A stretch of 64,000 nucleotides of DNA from Burkholderia sp. HI2500 (GCF_002223055.1 NZ_NKFL01000006.1:868001-932000); one strand, 5' to 3'; shown: positions 8,311 through 17,012, counted from the stretch's first letter. Notes: a model not told the origin generated them from the sequence alone. Program-made: numbers and translations.

Positions 8311-8336
8311 CGGCACCGCGCCGGCACCCATGCGCC
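8294..8336 (+). promoter_or_regulatory. Antiterminator hairpin
   Basis: Bases 8294-8307 (GGCGCAGGGTCCGG) pair with 8321-8336 over 14 base pairs, with two single-base bulges (C8325 and A8330) and a 13-base loop. The 3' arm takes up bases 8334-8336 of the terminator stem, so the two structures exclude each other. Confidence 0.65.
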
Positions 8337-8362
8337 CCCGACTCGTTCGGGGGCTTTTTTTT
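8334..8362 (+). terminator. Intrinsic terminator of the attenuator
   Basis: GCCCCCGA (8334-8341) pairs perfectly with TCGGGGGC (8347-8354) around a five-base loop and is followed by eight Ts. It lies 24 bases after the leader-peptide stop and 44 bases before the efflux-gene start. Confidence 0.9.
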
Positions 8363-8405
8363 GCATTGCGCACGGCCGTGCGGCACGTGCGCGGAGGGCA
8401 TCCGC

Positions 8406-9617
8406 TTGCAATCGAACCTGCCGATCGCTTCCGAACGGGCGTCGCCGAGACTCGCGACGCTGATCCTGCTGTGTGCGTGCTCGGTGCTGCCGCTGAGCCT
8501 GTTCCTGCCGTCGCTGCCGGCCATCGCACGCGACCTGCGCGCCGACTATGCGCTCGTCGCGCTGTCGCTCGGCGGTTACGCGGCGGTGGCCGCGTTGCTC
8601 GAATTCGTGATGGGGCCGCTGTCGGACCGGTTCGGGCGGCGGCCGGTCGTACTGGCGAGCGTCGGCGTGTTCGCGCTCGGCTCGCTCGGCTGCGCGATGG
8701 CGACCGATATTCGGGCGTTTCTGGCATGCAGGCTGATGCAGGCGGCGATCACGTCGGTCTATCCGGTGTCGATGGCGACGATCCGGGACACCGGCGGCGG
8801 TGCGCGCGCCGCGAGCCGGATCGGCTATGCGGCGATGGCGGCCGCGTTCGCGCCGATGCTCGGCCCCACGCTCGGCGGCGCGCTCGACCAGGCGTTGGGC
8901 TGGCGCGCGAGCTTCTGGCTGCTCGGCGCGGTGGGCATCGCGCTGTTCGTCTGGTGTGCGTTCGACCTCGTCGAAACCCATGCGAACCGGTCGTCGAGCC
9001 TCGGGCAGCAGCTTCGTGCGTATCCGGCGCTGCTCCGCGCGCGCCGTTTCTGGGCCTACGCGCTTTGCATGGCGTTTTCGAGCGGCGCGTTCTACGCGTT
9101 TCTGGCCGGTGCGCCGCTCGCCGCGCAAACGGTGTTCGGCATCGCGCCGGCGGAGATCGGCTTCTACATGGGAACCATCACGGCCGGCTTCGTGTGCGGC
9201 AGCTTCCTGGCCGCGCGTTACGCGCGCCGCTACGCGCTGGCCACGACGATCCTGTGCGGGCGGGTGGTCGCGTGCGCGGGGCCGTTGATCGGGCTCGCGC
9301 TAAGGTTCGGTGGCGCGACGCAGGCGATCGCGTGGTTCGGGCCGTGCGTGCTGGTCGGCATCGGCAACGGGCTGACGAATCCCGGCGCGCATGCAGGCGC
9401 AGTGTCGGTGCGCCCGGAACTGGCGGGGAGTGCGTCGGGGCTGGCCGGCGCGATGACGATCGCTGGCGGGGCCGCGCTTTCGTCGCTGACGGGGGCGGTG
9501 CTGACAGCCGGCAACGCGGGCTATGCGCCGCTCGCGATGATGCTGCTGTCGGCCGCGATCGCCCTGGCGGCTGCCGTCTGCGTGCGGGTGTTCGATGCGC
9601 GGGACGCGGGGCGGTGA
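8406..9617 (+). CDS. Bcr/CflA-family MFS efflux transporter
   Basis: A 403-residue MFS protein of the 12-helix drug-resistance type. The helix 2-3 loop is GPLSDRFGRRPVVL and the fourth helix region is ACRLMQAAITSVYPV, both typical of Bcr/CflA pumps. I chose the TTG at 8406 because GGAGGG lies seven bases upstream; the frame is open from 8361 but that start sits in the terminator T-run. Expression should depend on read-through of the attenuator at 8260-8362. The substrate is unknown. The Ile/Val-rich leader raises the possibility of export of branched-chain amino acids or of an inhibitor that stalls ribosomes. Confidence 0.85.
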   Translation: MQSNLPIASERASPRLATLILLCACSVLPLSLFLPSLPAIARDLRADYALVALSLGGYAAVAALLEFVMGPLSDRFGRRPVVLASVGVFALGSLGCAMATDIRAFLACRLMQAAITSVYPVSMATIRDTGGGARAASRIGYAAMAAAFAPMLGPTLGGALDQALGWRASFWLLGAVGIALFVWCAFDLVETHANRSSSLGQQLRAYPALLRARRFWAYALCMAFSSGAFYAFLAGAPLAAQTVFGIAPAEIGFYMGTITAGFVCGSFLAARYARRYALATTILCGRVVACAGPLIGLALRFGGATQAIAWFGPCVLVGIGNGLTNPGAHAGAVSVRPELAGSASGLAGAMTIAGGAALSSLTGAVLTAGNAGYAPLAMMLLSAAIALAAAVCVRVFDARDAGR

Positions 9618-9765
9618 ACGAAGACACGCGGCATCGGACATGGGGGCTGGCACCGCTACCGTGCCGTGAACGATTGGCGGACAATCGATCGATTATCGGG
9701 AGACGACGAACCCGCCGCGCGCCGAGCATGCTCCGACGCGGGAAGGGCGACTGGACGAGGATGCG

Positions 9766-10320
9766 ATGAGCGACTTTTCTGATTTCCAGCGAGACATTGC
9801 CGACGCCGCGAGAGCGACATTCAGGGCGCTGCGGGCGCTGCACCCGGACGAGCATTTCTACGCATTCGCGCTGTATACCGACAGCGGCGCGATGACGGTG
9901 GTGCCGGCAGCCAATTCGGTCGAAGGGCTGCGCCGGATCCGCGAGCAGCAGGCCGTCCCGGACGACGACCCGTGGTATGCGTGGGGTTTCTCCGAATGGG
10001 CGTACGCGGCGGCGGAAGCGTCGCCGTTCAATGCGATCTGCGGCAAGCTCGCCGATGACGTGTTGAGCCCGCAGTTCATCCGCTCGAGATTCCCGGAATT
10101 TTCGCGGCAACTGCACGCCGACATGATCGCGGCGTTGCGGCTGCTCGACCGCGAAGGCCTGTTCGGCACGGGCGACGACCGGGCGGCGATCACGCTGTTC
10201 GTGTCGATCAGCGACGACGACGCGGCCGAGGCGCTGGAAAACGAATCGGCGAAGGCGCTGAATCCGCCGGCCGTCGCCGACGCATTCCTGCGCCGCTACG
10301 ACCGACCGAAAGCGGGATAG
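9766..10320 (+). CDS. DUF4303 family protein
   Basis: A 184-residue soluble acidic protein of unknown function. The segment LHPDEHFYAFALYTDSGAMTVVPAANSVEGL and the later WAYAAAEASPFNAI match the DUF4303 pattern as I recall it. No membrane segment, signal or catalytic motif is visible. Only a weak purine-rich site (CGAGGATGCG) precedes the ATG. A strong bidirectional terminator follows the stop. Some relatives occur near polymorphic toxins as immunity proteins, but no toxin is present here. Confidence 0.65.
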   Translation: MSDFSDFQRDIADAARATFRALRALHPDEHFYAFALYTDSGAMTVVPAANSVEGLRRIREQQAVPDDDPWYAWGFSEWAYAAAEASPFNAICGKLADDVLSPQFIRSRFPEFSRQLHADMIAALRLLDREGLFGTGDDRAAITLFVSISDDDAAEALENESAKALNPPAVADAFLRRYDRPKAG

Positions 10321-10354
10321 CGCACGGCGGCCCCGCGCAGGCGGCCGCCGTGCG
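10321..10354. terminator. Bidirectional hairpin terminator
   Basis: CGCACGGCGGCC (10321-10332) pairs over 12 bases with 10343-10354. It lies between the convergent DUF4303 and FAH-family genes. There is no strong T-run. Confidence 0.6.
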
Positions 10355-10375
10355 TGCTGCGTGTCGGCTTATGGT

Positions 10376-11074
10376 TTACGGCTTCGCGCCCACGACGAAT
10401 TCGAACGTCGCGACGCCGTCGACGCCGCCCGTGACGCGATCGCCCGGCTGCAGCGCGCCGACACCCGCCGGCGTGCCGGTGAAGATCAGGTCGCCGGCCT
10501 TCAGCTCGACCGAGCGCGACACATACGCGATGACGTCGGGCACGGCCCAGATCATGTCGGCCAGATCGCCTTGCTGGCGCGTGTCGCCGTTGACCGCGAG
10601 CCAGATGCGGCCCGTCGCCGGGTGGCCGGTGGCCGCTGCCGCGCGCAGCGGAGTCACGGGGCCCGATGCGTCGAAGCCCTTCGCCCAGTCCCACGGACGG
10701 CTCAGCTTCTTCGCTTCGGCCTGCAGGTCGCGGCGCGTGAGGTCGACGCCGACGCCGTAGCCCCACACGTGCGACAGTGCGTCGGCCGGGTCGATCGACC
10801 GGCCGTCCTTGCCGATCGCGACGACCAGCTCGATTTCGTGATGAAGGTCGTTCGTCAGCGGCGGATAGGCGACGGTGCCGCTGGCCGGGACGATCGCGTC
10901 GGCCGGCTTCGTGAAGAAGAACGGCGGTTCGCGGTCGGGATCGGCACCCATTTCGCGCGCGTGGTCGGCGTAGTTGCGGCCGACGCAGAAGACGCGGCGC
11001 ACCGGAAAGCGCGCGGACGACTGGTCGACTTCGACGGAAGGACGCTCGGCAGCGTCGATGACATAAGCGGACAT
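10376..11074 (-). CDS. Fumarylacetoacetate hydrolase (FAH) family protein
   Basis: A 232-residue single-domain FAH protein. It probably acts as a fumarylpyruvate or acylpyruvate hydrolase, or an oxaloacetate decarboxylase like FAHD1, using Mg2+. Visible motifs are the N-terminal FCVGRNYADHAREMG, the metal-ligand region HHEIELVVAIGKDG, the conserved GYGVGVDLTRRDLQ with its metal aspartate, and the C-terminal LIFTGTPAGVG. The start at 11074 (MSAYVIDA) was taken because homology begins there. It stands alone, so the pathway cannot be read from the neighbours. Confidence 0.85.
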   Translation of the reverse strand: MSAYVIDAAERPSVEVDQSSARFPVRRVFCVGRNYADHAREMGADPDREPPFFFTKPADAIVPASGTVAYPPLTNDLHHEIELVVAIGKDGRSIDPADALSHVWGYGVGVDLTRRDLQAEAKKLSRPWDWAKGFDASGPVTPLRAAAATGHPATGRIWLAVNGDTRQQGDLADMIWAVPDVIAYVSRSVELKAGDLIFTGTPAGVGALQPGDRVTGGVDGVATFEFVVGAKP

Positions 11075-11199
11075 CGGATGGCCTCGTTCGGTGATAAGAC
11101 GGATGCCGCGCCCGTGCGGTGCACGGGCCGGCATGCGTGAAACGATACCCGACAGCCGTGCGGCCGGATGCGACGCAACTGCGTTTTACCGGGACAAAA

Positions 11200-12141
11200 C
11201 TACGCGTCGGCCGCCGCCGGGGAATCGTCGCCGTCCGGCCGCGCGGCGTTCGCGTCCCGGTACGCCTTCGGCGACACGCCGACCCGCGCACGGAAGCGCC
11301 GCGCGAAATACCCTTCGTCGCGGAAGCCGACCGAGCGTGCGATATCGGCGATGCGCCGGCTGGTATGGGCCAGCAGCGACTGCGCGAGCGCGATCCGGCG
11401 CTCGGTCACGAGATCGGTGAAGGTGCTGCCGGTTTCCTTGCGGACCAGGTGCGCGAGGTAGTTGGGCGACAGGAACGCGGCCTCGGCGGTCGCGGCGAGC
11501 GTCAGGTCCTCGCGGGTCAGGTTGGCGCGCACGTGGCGCAGCACGCGCGCGAGCGCGTCGCGCCGGCCCGCGCGCTGGGCGCCGCGCTGCGCGAGCTTGT
11601 CGAGCGCACCCGCGTACTGCGTGCAGACGAGCCCGATCAGCTGCAGCAGGTAGCCGCGCAGCAGCGTGGTCGAGCCGAACGTGCGCACGCGATCGGTGTC
11701 GAGCATGCACAGCGCGAGGCGGCGCGCTTCTTCGTAGGTGTCGCCGGTCAGGATGAAGTCGAGGTGTTCCTGGAAGCGGAATGGCGTCAGCTCGGGAAAG
11801 CGGTGCGCGGGCACGTCCTCGAGATCGAGCGGGTCGACGTCGAGATCGGCGCGCAGGAACGCCTGGCTGAAGTTGATCACGATGAAGTGCGCGCCTTCCG
11901 GATGCGGGATCAGGTGCTCGCGGTGCGGCAGCACGAACGCGAGCGCGCCGCGCGGAAACGGCCGCGTGACGCCGCCGATTCGCTGCTCGGTGTCGCCGCC
12001 GAGATTGAACTGGATCTGGAAATACGCGTGCCGGTGCGGCTCGGTGATCGCCTGGCGCGACGCCTGGTCGCGGATGTAGAAGTCGAGCCGGTCGCTGCGT
12101 TCGGGCATCCCGTACAGGCGCGGCGGGGCGGTGGAGGGCAT
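11200..12141 (-). CDS. AraC-family transcriptional regulator
   Basis: A 313-residue regulator. An N-terminal cupin sensor domain (about 15-150) includes EPHRHAYFQIQFNLGG. A C-terminal pair of helix-turn-helix motifs (about 200-300) includes LTLAATAEAAFLSPNYLAHLVRKETG and RIADIARSVGFRDEGYFARRFRARVGVSPKAYR, the AraC signature. It is transcribed in the same direction as the FAH gene 125 bases downstream and may regulate it, but no operator was identified. The reading frame extends upstream to 12264 without homology. Confidence 0.85.
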   Translation of the reverse strand: MPSTAPPRLYGMPERSDRLDFYIRDQASRQAITEPHRHAYFQIQFNLGGDTEQRIGGVTRPFPRGALAFVLPHREHLIPHPEGAHFIVINFSQAFLRADLDVDPLDLEDVPAHRFPELTPFRFQEHLDFILTGDTYEEARRLALCMLDTDRVRTFGSTTLLRGYLLQLIGLVCTQYAGALDKLAQRGAQRAGRRDALARVLRHVRANLTREDLTLAATAEAAFLSPNYLAHLVRKETGSTFTDLVTERRIALAQSLLAHTSRRIADIARSVGFRDEGYFARRFRARVGVSPKAYRDANAARPDGDDSPAAADA

Positions 12142-12260
12142 GAAGGATTCTGCTGTTCGTGACGCGGTTGAGCCGCGATGGTACAGCGAACCGGGCGCGG
12201 CGGCGATCCGTGCGGCCGCACGGCTTCGCCCGGTGTCGCTCGCGGCGTGCCGCGCGGCGA

Positions 12261-13055
12261 TCACTCGTCCGGATGGAAGCCGAGATAACTGGCATGCGGG
12301 TTGGCGCTATCGGCACGCTGAGCTGCCGCGCCGACCGACACGAGCGCATCCAGCGTCGACGTACGGTTCGACACCAGCGTCCAGGCGATGGCGGCGTCGG
12401 CGCTGGCCGGGGCCGACTCCGCTGCGCGCTGCGCCGTCAAAGCCGTCAGCGCGGCGAGCAGCGCGGCAGCCGGCGGCGCATGGACCGCGAACCCTTCGTT
12501 GGCCACCGCCGCCGTATCGATCCCCAGCATCGCGCACAACCGCGCCCGCAGCGGCGTCTCGGCTTCGCTCGCCGCACGCGAGCGCGCGATGTTCTCGCGG
12601 GTGGCCGCGTCGACGATCGTGCCGCCGCGGACGAACGGCGCCTGCTGCCACGCGTCGGGCGTGCATTGCTTGCCGTCCGGCACCAGCGGCACGAACGGAT
12701 TCACTTCGGCCGGATAGATCCGGCACACGAGCGGCCGCGCGTCGTAGATCGCGCAGCGCATGTCATCGCCGAGGTTCGGGCATGGCCCGGCATGGGTCGC
12801 GGTGAGCATGACCGTGATGCGGACGGGCAGCGAGCCGCTGAGCGCGGCGCTCGAGCGCACGCGCTTGTACGCGGCGAACGCGTTGTCGGGCTCGGGCTCG
12901 ACGAGCCACGGCATCGCGTCGCACAGCAACTCCACGTGGCCGCCGCGCTGCAGCCAATCGGTGGCCTCGTCGATCGTCAGCGGAATGCGCAGGTCGCGGC
13001 AGCACCCGCCGCAGCCGTTGCAGGCAAAGTCGAGGTCGGTGGGGGTGTCGTTCAT
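12261..13055 (-). CDS. YkgJ-family cysteine-cluster protein
   Basis: A 264-residue protein with the CxxCxxCC signature FACNGCGGCCRDL near the N-terminus and further cysteines in CPNLGDDMRCAIYDARPLVCRIYP. Together these form the metal-binding or Fe-S centre of the YkgJ/FliB-like family. The C-terminal 100 residues are Ala-rich and poorly conserved. The function is unknown. It lies 62 bases downstream of the uracil-DNA glycosylase gene on the same strand, so the two are probably co-transcribed. Confidence 0.8.
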   Translation of the reverse strand: MNDTPTDLDFACNGCGGCCRDLRIPLTIDEATDWLQRGGHVELLCDAMPWLVEPEPDNAFAAYKRVRSSAALSGSLPVRITVMLTATHAGPCPNLGDDMRCAIYDARPLVCRIYPAEVNPFVPLVPDGKQCTPDAWQQAPFVRGGTIVDAATRENIARSRAASEAETPLRARLCAMLGIDTAAVANEGFAVHAPPAAALLAALTALTAQRAAESAPASADAAIAWTLVSNRTSTLDALVSVGAAAQRADSANPHASYLGFHPDE

Positions 13056-13117
13056 GCTTGATTCGATACGGATAACGGGGATGTCGCGACGCGTCGCGAC
13101 ATGGCAGCGGTGTGCGT

Positions 13118-13717
13118 TTATCGGGCAACCAGCGGCGCGATTCGGCGCCGCAGTTCGGGCACGACCTCGGAGTCGAACCACGGGTGGTGCTTGAACCACG
13201 CCTGGTTGCGCGGCGACGGATGCGGCAGCGGCAACACGTCGGGGCCATAGTCGCGCCACGCGTGCACGGTGTCGGTCAGCGTGGCCTTGCGCGACTCGCG
13301 CAGGAAATGCCGCTGCGCGTACTGGCCGATCAGCAGCGTGAGCCGGATCGACGGCAGCTCGGCGAGCAATCGGTCGATCCACAGCGGCGCGCATTCGGGG
13401 CGCGGCGGGTTGTCGCCGCTTGTGCCGCGGCCCGGGTAGCAGAAGCCCATCGGCACGATCGCGAAGCGCGTCTCGTCGTAGAACGTGTCGGCATCGACGT
13501 CGAGCCAGCCGCGCAGCCGCTGGCCGCTCGCGTCGTCCCACGGGATGCCGCTTGCATGGACGCGTGCCCCCGGCGCCTGCCCGACGATCAGGATGCGCGC
13601 GTCGCGATGGGCGCGCACGACGGGGCGCGGGCCGAGCGGCAGGTCGGCTTCGCAGGCACGGCACGCGCGGATTTCGGTGAGCAGCACGTCGAGCGGCGCG
13701 CGCGTGGGTTTTGGCAT
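13118..13717 (-). CDS. Uracil-DNA glycosylase superfamily protein with Fe-S cysteines
   Basis: A 199-residue DNA-repair enzyme of the uracil-DNA glycosylase superfamily. Four cysteines are placed as in the [4Fe-4S] family-4 enzymes: CRAC near residue 32, then two cysteines exactly 16 residues apart (GFCYPGRG to PEC). Motif 1 is VGQAPGARVHASG, with Gln where family 4 usually has Glu, and motif 2 is HPSPRN. It would remove uracil or another deaminated base. ATG 13717 was chosen over 13756 by homology. A YkgJ-type protein follows. Confidence 0.8.
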   Translation of the reverse strand: MPKPTRAPLDVLLTEIRACRACEADLPLGPRPVVRAHRDARILIVGQAPGARVHASGIPWDDASGQRLRGWLDVDADTFYDETRFAIVPMGFCYPGRGTSGDNPPRPECAPLWIDRLLAELPSIRLTLLIGQYAQRHFLRESRKATLTDTVHAWRDYGPDVLPLPHPSPRNQAWFKHHPWFDSEVVPELRRRIAPLVAR

Positions 13718-13839
13718 CGAATCGGATCGGGGGACGGAGTGGTCATGCGGCGTCACCCGGGGCCGCGTGCCGGGCGCCGGCAGGCGGCCCGGACAGGCGT
13801 GGCGCGGGAGCGCGCGCCGCCTGCATCATGCGGCGCGCA

Positions 13840-14901
13840 TCACGCCTGCGACAGGCCCGGTGCGCCGCTTTCGGCGACGGCAGCATCATACAACGCGGTT
13901 TGCGCGATCGCCCGGGCGATCCCCGCGTCGTCGTGCGCGCCGTCGAGCATGCCCCAGCGCCGGTATTGGGACAGGAACCACTCGCCTTCGCGCGGATCGG
14001 GGCGGTTCACGGCGCCGCCGTCGTGGAAGCGGATCGGCAGCGGCGGCACGGCGAACGGGCCTGAGCCGTAGTCGCCGAGCAGGCGCGGCGCGATCAGCCG
14101 GGCCGGCACGCCGAGCGCATCGGGCGACGCGAGCCAGTCGGCCGCCTCGCGACGGTGCGCGGCACTGTCGAGCCAGGCGCAGGCATCGACGAGCGTGCGG
14201 ATCAGCGCGCGGGCCGTGGCCGGATACAGCGCGACGAAATCGCGCCGGGCCGCGAGCACCTTCTCCGGATGATCGGGCCAGATCTCGCTCGTGACGGCAA
14301 CGGTCCGCCCCGCGCCGCAGGCCTCGGCCACCGCATGCCACGGCTCGCCGGCGCAGAAGCCGTCGAGCTCGCCGCCGGCGAGCGCGGCCACCATCTCCGG
14401 CGGCGGGATCACGACGCTGCGCACGTCGTGCAGCGGATCGACGTCGTGCGATGCGAGCCAGTGGTTCAGCCACATCGCGTGCGTGCCGGTCGGGAACGTC
14501 TGGGCAAGGAGCGGCTTGCGGCCGAGCGTCGCGAACGCGTCGCGCACGCTGCCGCTGGCGCGATACGCGTCGGCGAGGCCGCGCGACAACGAGATCGCCT
14601 GGCCGTTGCGGTTCAGCACCATCAGCGCGGCCATGTCGGCCTGCGGGCCGCCGATCCCGAGCTGCAATCCGCAGACGAGCCCGTACAGCGCATGCGCGGC
14701 GTCGAGCTCGCCGCTCAGCAGCTTGTCGCGCACGGTGGCCCACGACGGCTGGCGGCTGAGCTCGAGCGTGAGGCCGTGCCGTTCGCCGAGGTTCAGGCGC
14801 TGCGCGACGATCAGCGGGGCCGCGTCGCTCAGCGCGACGAACCCGAGGCGAAGATGTGCGCGTTCCGGCGCGGCGGGAGAGGAGGTATCCATGACATTCA
14901 T
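13840..14901 (-). CDS. nasS: NasS-type nitrate sensor (NrtA-like, cytoplasmic)
   Basis: A 353-residue protein of the NrtA/CmpA nitrate-binding family. The fold includes LRLGFVALSDAAPLIVAQ, PTGTHAMWLNHWLA and the LDGFCAGEPWHAVA block. It has no signal peptide or lipobox, unlike transporter-linked NrtA, so it fits the cytoplasmic sensor NasS, which holds the antiterminator NasT when nitrate is absent. Its ATG overlaps the nasT stop by four bases (ATGA), which implies coupled translation and a fixed ratio. An internal ATG (MDTSS) is an alternative start. Confidence 0.88.
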   Translation of the reverse strand: MNVMDTSSPAAPERAHLRLGFVALSDAAPLIVAQRLNLGERHGLTLELSRQPSWATVRDKLLSGELDAAHALYGLVCGLQLGIGGPQADMAALMVLNRNGQAISLSRGLADAYRASGSVRDAFATLGRKPLLAQTFPTGTHAMWLNHWLASHDVDPLHDVRSVVIPPPEMVAALAGGELDGFCAGEPWHAVAEACGAGRTVAVTSEIWPDHPEKVLAARRDFVALYPATARALIRTLVDACAWLDSAAHRREAADWLASPDALGVPARLIAPRLLGDYGSGPFAVPPLPIRFHDGGAVNRPDPREGEWFLSQYRRWGMLDGAHDDAGIARAIAQTALYDAAVAESGAPGLSQA

Positions 14902-15494
14902 GACTGGGGTGACGCGTCGAGCAGTTGCCGCGCGACGTCGACGATGCGCAGGCCCTGGTCCATCGCGCGCTTGCGCAGCGCCGCGTAGGCGTCGTGTTCG
15001 GACAGCTTGCGCTCATCCATCAGCAAGCGCTTCGCGCGGTCGATCAGTTTGCGCTCCGCGAGCTCGCGCTCGACGTCGGCCAGCCGGCGGCGCAGCGCGT
15101 CGTCGTGCGAGAAGCGGGCAAGCGCGACTTCGAGAATCGGCGCGAGGCGCTCGGCCGACAGCCCTTCGACGAGATACGCGCTGACGCCCGCGCCGACCGC
15201 CGCGCGGATCAGCGACTGGTTGGCGTCATGGCTGAACATCAGCACGGGGCGCGGCGCGGTGGCGTGCATCACGGCAAGCTGCTCGAGCGTGTCGCGCGAC
15301 GGTGAATCGGTATCGATGATCACGACGTCGGGATGTTGCTCCTCGACGGCGGCCGGCAGGCGCGCGGGCGTCGCGACGTCGTTCAGCATCTCGTAGCCGA
15401 GGTGCGCGAGCGCGTCGCCGAGCTCGCCGATCGGCTTGTCGGTGTCGGTGACGAGCAGCACGCGCAGGCGGGAGGAAGAAGCAGACGTACTCAT
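14898..15494 (-). CDS. nasT: NasT-type ANTAR antiterminator
   Basis: A 198-residue response-regulator-like protein. The N-terminal receiver domain (about 10-125) includes RVLLVTDTDKP and VVIIDTDSPSRD. The C-terminal ANTAR domain (about 130-195) includes the conserved RAKRLLMDERKLSEHDAYAALRKRAM. ANTAR proteins bind paired hexaloop hairpins in leader RNA and prevent termination. The target is very probably the leader at 16948-17072 in front of the nitrate transporter gene. It is translationally coupled to nasS. Confidence 0.92.
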   Translation of the reverse strand: MSTSASSSRLRVLLVTDTDKPIGELGDALAHLGYEMLNDVATPARLPAAVEEQHPDVVIIDTDSPSRDTLEQLAVMHATAPRPVLMFSHDANQSLIRAAVGAGVSAYLVEGLSAERLAPILEVALARFSHDDALRRRLADVERELAERKLIDRAKRLLMDERKLSEHDAYAALRKRAMDQGLRIVDVARQLLDASPQS

Positions 15495-15650
15495 GACGTG
15501 AACGGCGGCGGCGAAAGCGTGGCGCGATGGGCGGATCGGGGGCGGCGGCCCCGTGCGGACATCGTGTCGGTGCCGCGCACGGCGGCCCGGCGGCCGGTGC
15601 CGCCGTATTCATGATAGGGGGGCGGCCGGTGCCGCGTGGCGTCGCGCATG

Positions 15651-16421
15651 CTACGCGGCCCGGGACAAGGCCGTCTCGATCGCGGCGCCCGCGTCCGGCA
15701 CGTGCTGCACGGCTGCTTCGCCGATCGCGCCGCCGACGAGGATCACGGCCGGGCTGCCGAGCCGCGCTGCGTCGATGCCGCGCGCGAGACCGCCGAGCGT
15801 GCCGGTCCAGCGGCGTTCATCGGGCGTGCCGGCCCATTGCACGGCCGCGGCCGGCGTCGAGGGCGACAGCACGGCCAGCAGGCCGGCGGCAATGCCGTCG
15901 ACGCGGCTCATGCCCATGTAGATCGCGAGCGTGGTGCCGGTCGCCGCGAGACGCGCCCAGTCGGGTTCGCCGTGGTCCTGACGGTGCGCGGTGACGAACG
16001 TGACGCCGTGGCAATGCGCGCGGTGCGTGAGCGAGATGCCGAGGCTCGCGGCGGCCGCGAAGCCCGACGAGATGCCGTTGACGATCTCGACCGGAATCGC
16101 GGCGGCGCGCAGCGTCGCGAGTTCTTCGCCGGCGCGCCCGAACAGCAGCGCATCGCCGCCTTTCACGCGCACCACGTGGGCGCCGCGCAGCGCGTAGCGG
16201 CGCATCAGCTTCTCGATGAATGCCTGCGGCGTGGAGCGGCAGCCGCCGCGCTTGCCGACGCGGATCACGCGTGCCTGCGGCGCGAGTTCGACGATGCCGG
16301 GCGCGACGAGATCGTCGAGCAGCAGCACGTCGGCGGCGGCCAAGGCCTTCACGGCCTTCAGCGTGAGGAGATCGGGATCGCCGGGGCCGGCGCCCAGCAG
16401 CGTGACTTTGCCTGTCGTCAT
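15651..16421 (-). CDS. cobA: Uroporphyrinogen-III C-methyltransferase
   Basis: A 256-residue SUMT that methylates uroporphyrinogen III with S-adenosylmethionine to precorrin-2, the branch point to siroheme and cobalamin. Signatures are the N-terminal LLGAGPGDPDLLTLKAVKAL and VRVKGGDALLFGRAGEE. It lacks the CysG N-terminal ferrochelatase/dehydrogenase domain. Its place beside nirBD suggests it supplies siroheme for nitrite reductase. ATG 16421 follows GGAACACGAC. It begins the leftward unit cobA-nasT-nasS, although 156 bases separate it from nasT. Confidence 0.9.
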   Translation of the reverse strand: MTTGKVTLLGAGPGDPDLLTLKAVKALAAADVLLLDDLVAPGIVELAPQARVIRVGKRGGCRSTPQAFIEKLMRRYALRGAHVVRVKGGDALLFGRAGEELATLRAAAIPVEIVNGISSGFAAAASLGISLTHRAHCHGVTFVTAHRQDHGEPDWARLAATGTTLAIYMGMSRVDGIAAGLLAVLSPSTPAAAVQWAGTPDERRWTGTLGGLARGIDAARLGSPAVILVGGAIGEAAVQHVPDAGAAIETALSRAA

Positions 16422-16805
16422 GTCGTGTTCCAGTGCCGCCTGCATGGGGCGGTCGATAGCGCATTGTCTTGCGCGGCGGCGACGGGCGGTCGAAACGCAC
16501 CGGCATCCGGCCGTGCCGCGCACGGAAGGACGCCGTTGTCCTGATCGGCCCGCCTGAATGACGGGCATGGGTTGTGGGGACTGCCCACCGGCGCCGTTGC
16601 CGGTGTCATGCGGCGGATTCAGCAATATCCGGGCCAACCGGCATGACGCGTCGCGCGGGGGGCGGCGGCAACGGTGCGCATTGCGCCGCGCGATGGCCCC
16701 GAGCGTGAAGGCGGCCGCCGCGCGCGGGCAGCCGCAATGCCGCATCGACGTGCATCGTGCCTCGTCAGCACGCACCGCGATGTCGCACGACGACAGTGCT
16801 GCATC

Positions 16806-16820
16806 GCACCACATCTGTGC
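16806..16820. promoter_or_regulatory. Candidate NtrC binding site
   Basis: GCACCACATCTGTGC carries GCAC and GTGC half-sites in the geometry of NtrC sites (consensus GCACC-N5-GGTGC), with one half-site mismatched. It lies about 100 bases upstream of the sigma-54 promoter at 16922, a typical enhancer distance. Confidence 0.4.
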
Positions 16821-16921
16821 CTCGCTGCCTCACGACGCATCGTGGGTGACGTGGCGCCGCGCGTCGCATGACGCCCGACGCGCCTTGCGTGGCGGGGATG
16901 TGGGCCCGATTCGCGACGACG

Positions 16922-16936
16922 TGGCACGGCGTTTGC
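16922..16936 (+). promoter_or_regulatory. Sigma-54 promoter of the nitrate assimilation operon
   Basis: TGGCACGGCGTTTGC matches the consensus TGGCAC-N5-TTGC at every specified position. The predicted transcription start is near 16948, which is exactly where the first leader hairpin begins. Confidence 0.85.
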
Positions 16937-16947
16937 GTTGGGAGGTT

Positions 16948-16973
16948 CGGGCGGATCAATGGCGATTCGTCCG
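16948..16973 (+). promoter_or_regulatory. ANTAR-target hairpin P1 in the nitrate operon leader
   Basis: A ten-base-pair stem (16948-16957 with 16964-16973, two G-U pairs) closes the hexaloop AATGGC. ANTAR proteins recognise hexaloops with A at position 1 and G at position 4, and both are present. NasT, encoded at 14898-15494, is the likely ligand. Confidence 0.75.
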
Positions 16974-17012
16974 GCAGTACCGATTACCGACGCGCCCGGC
17001 AACGGGCTTCAT

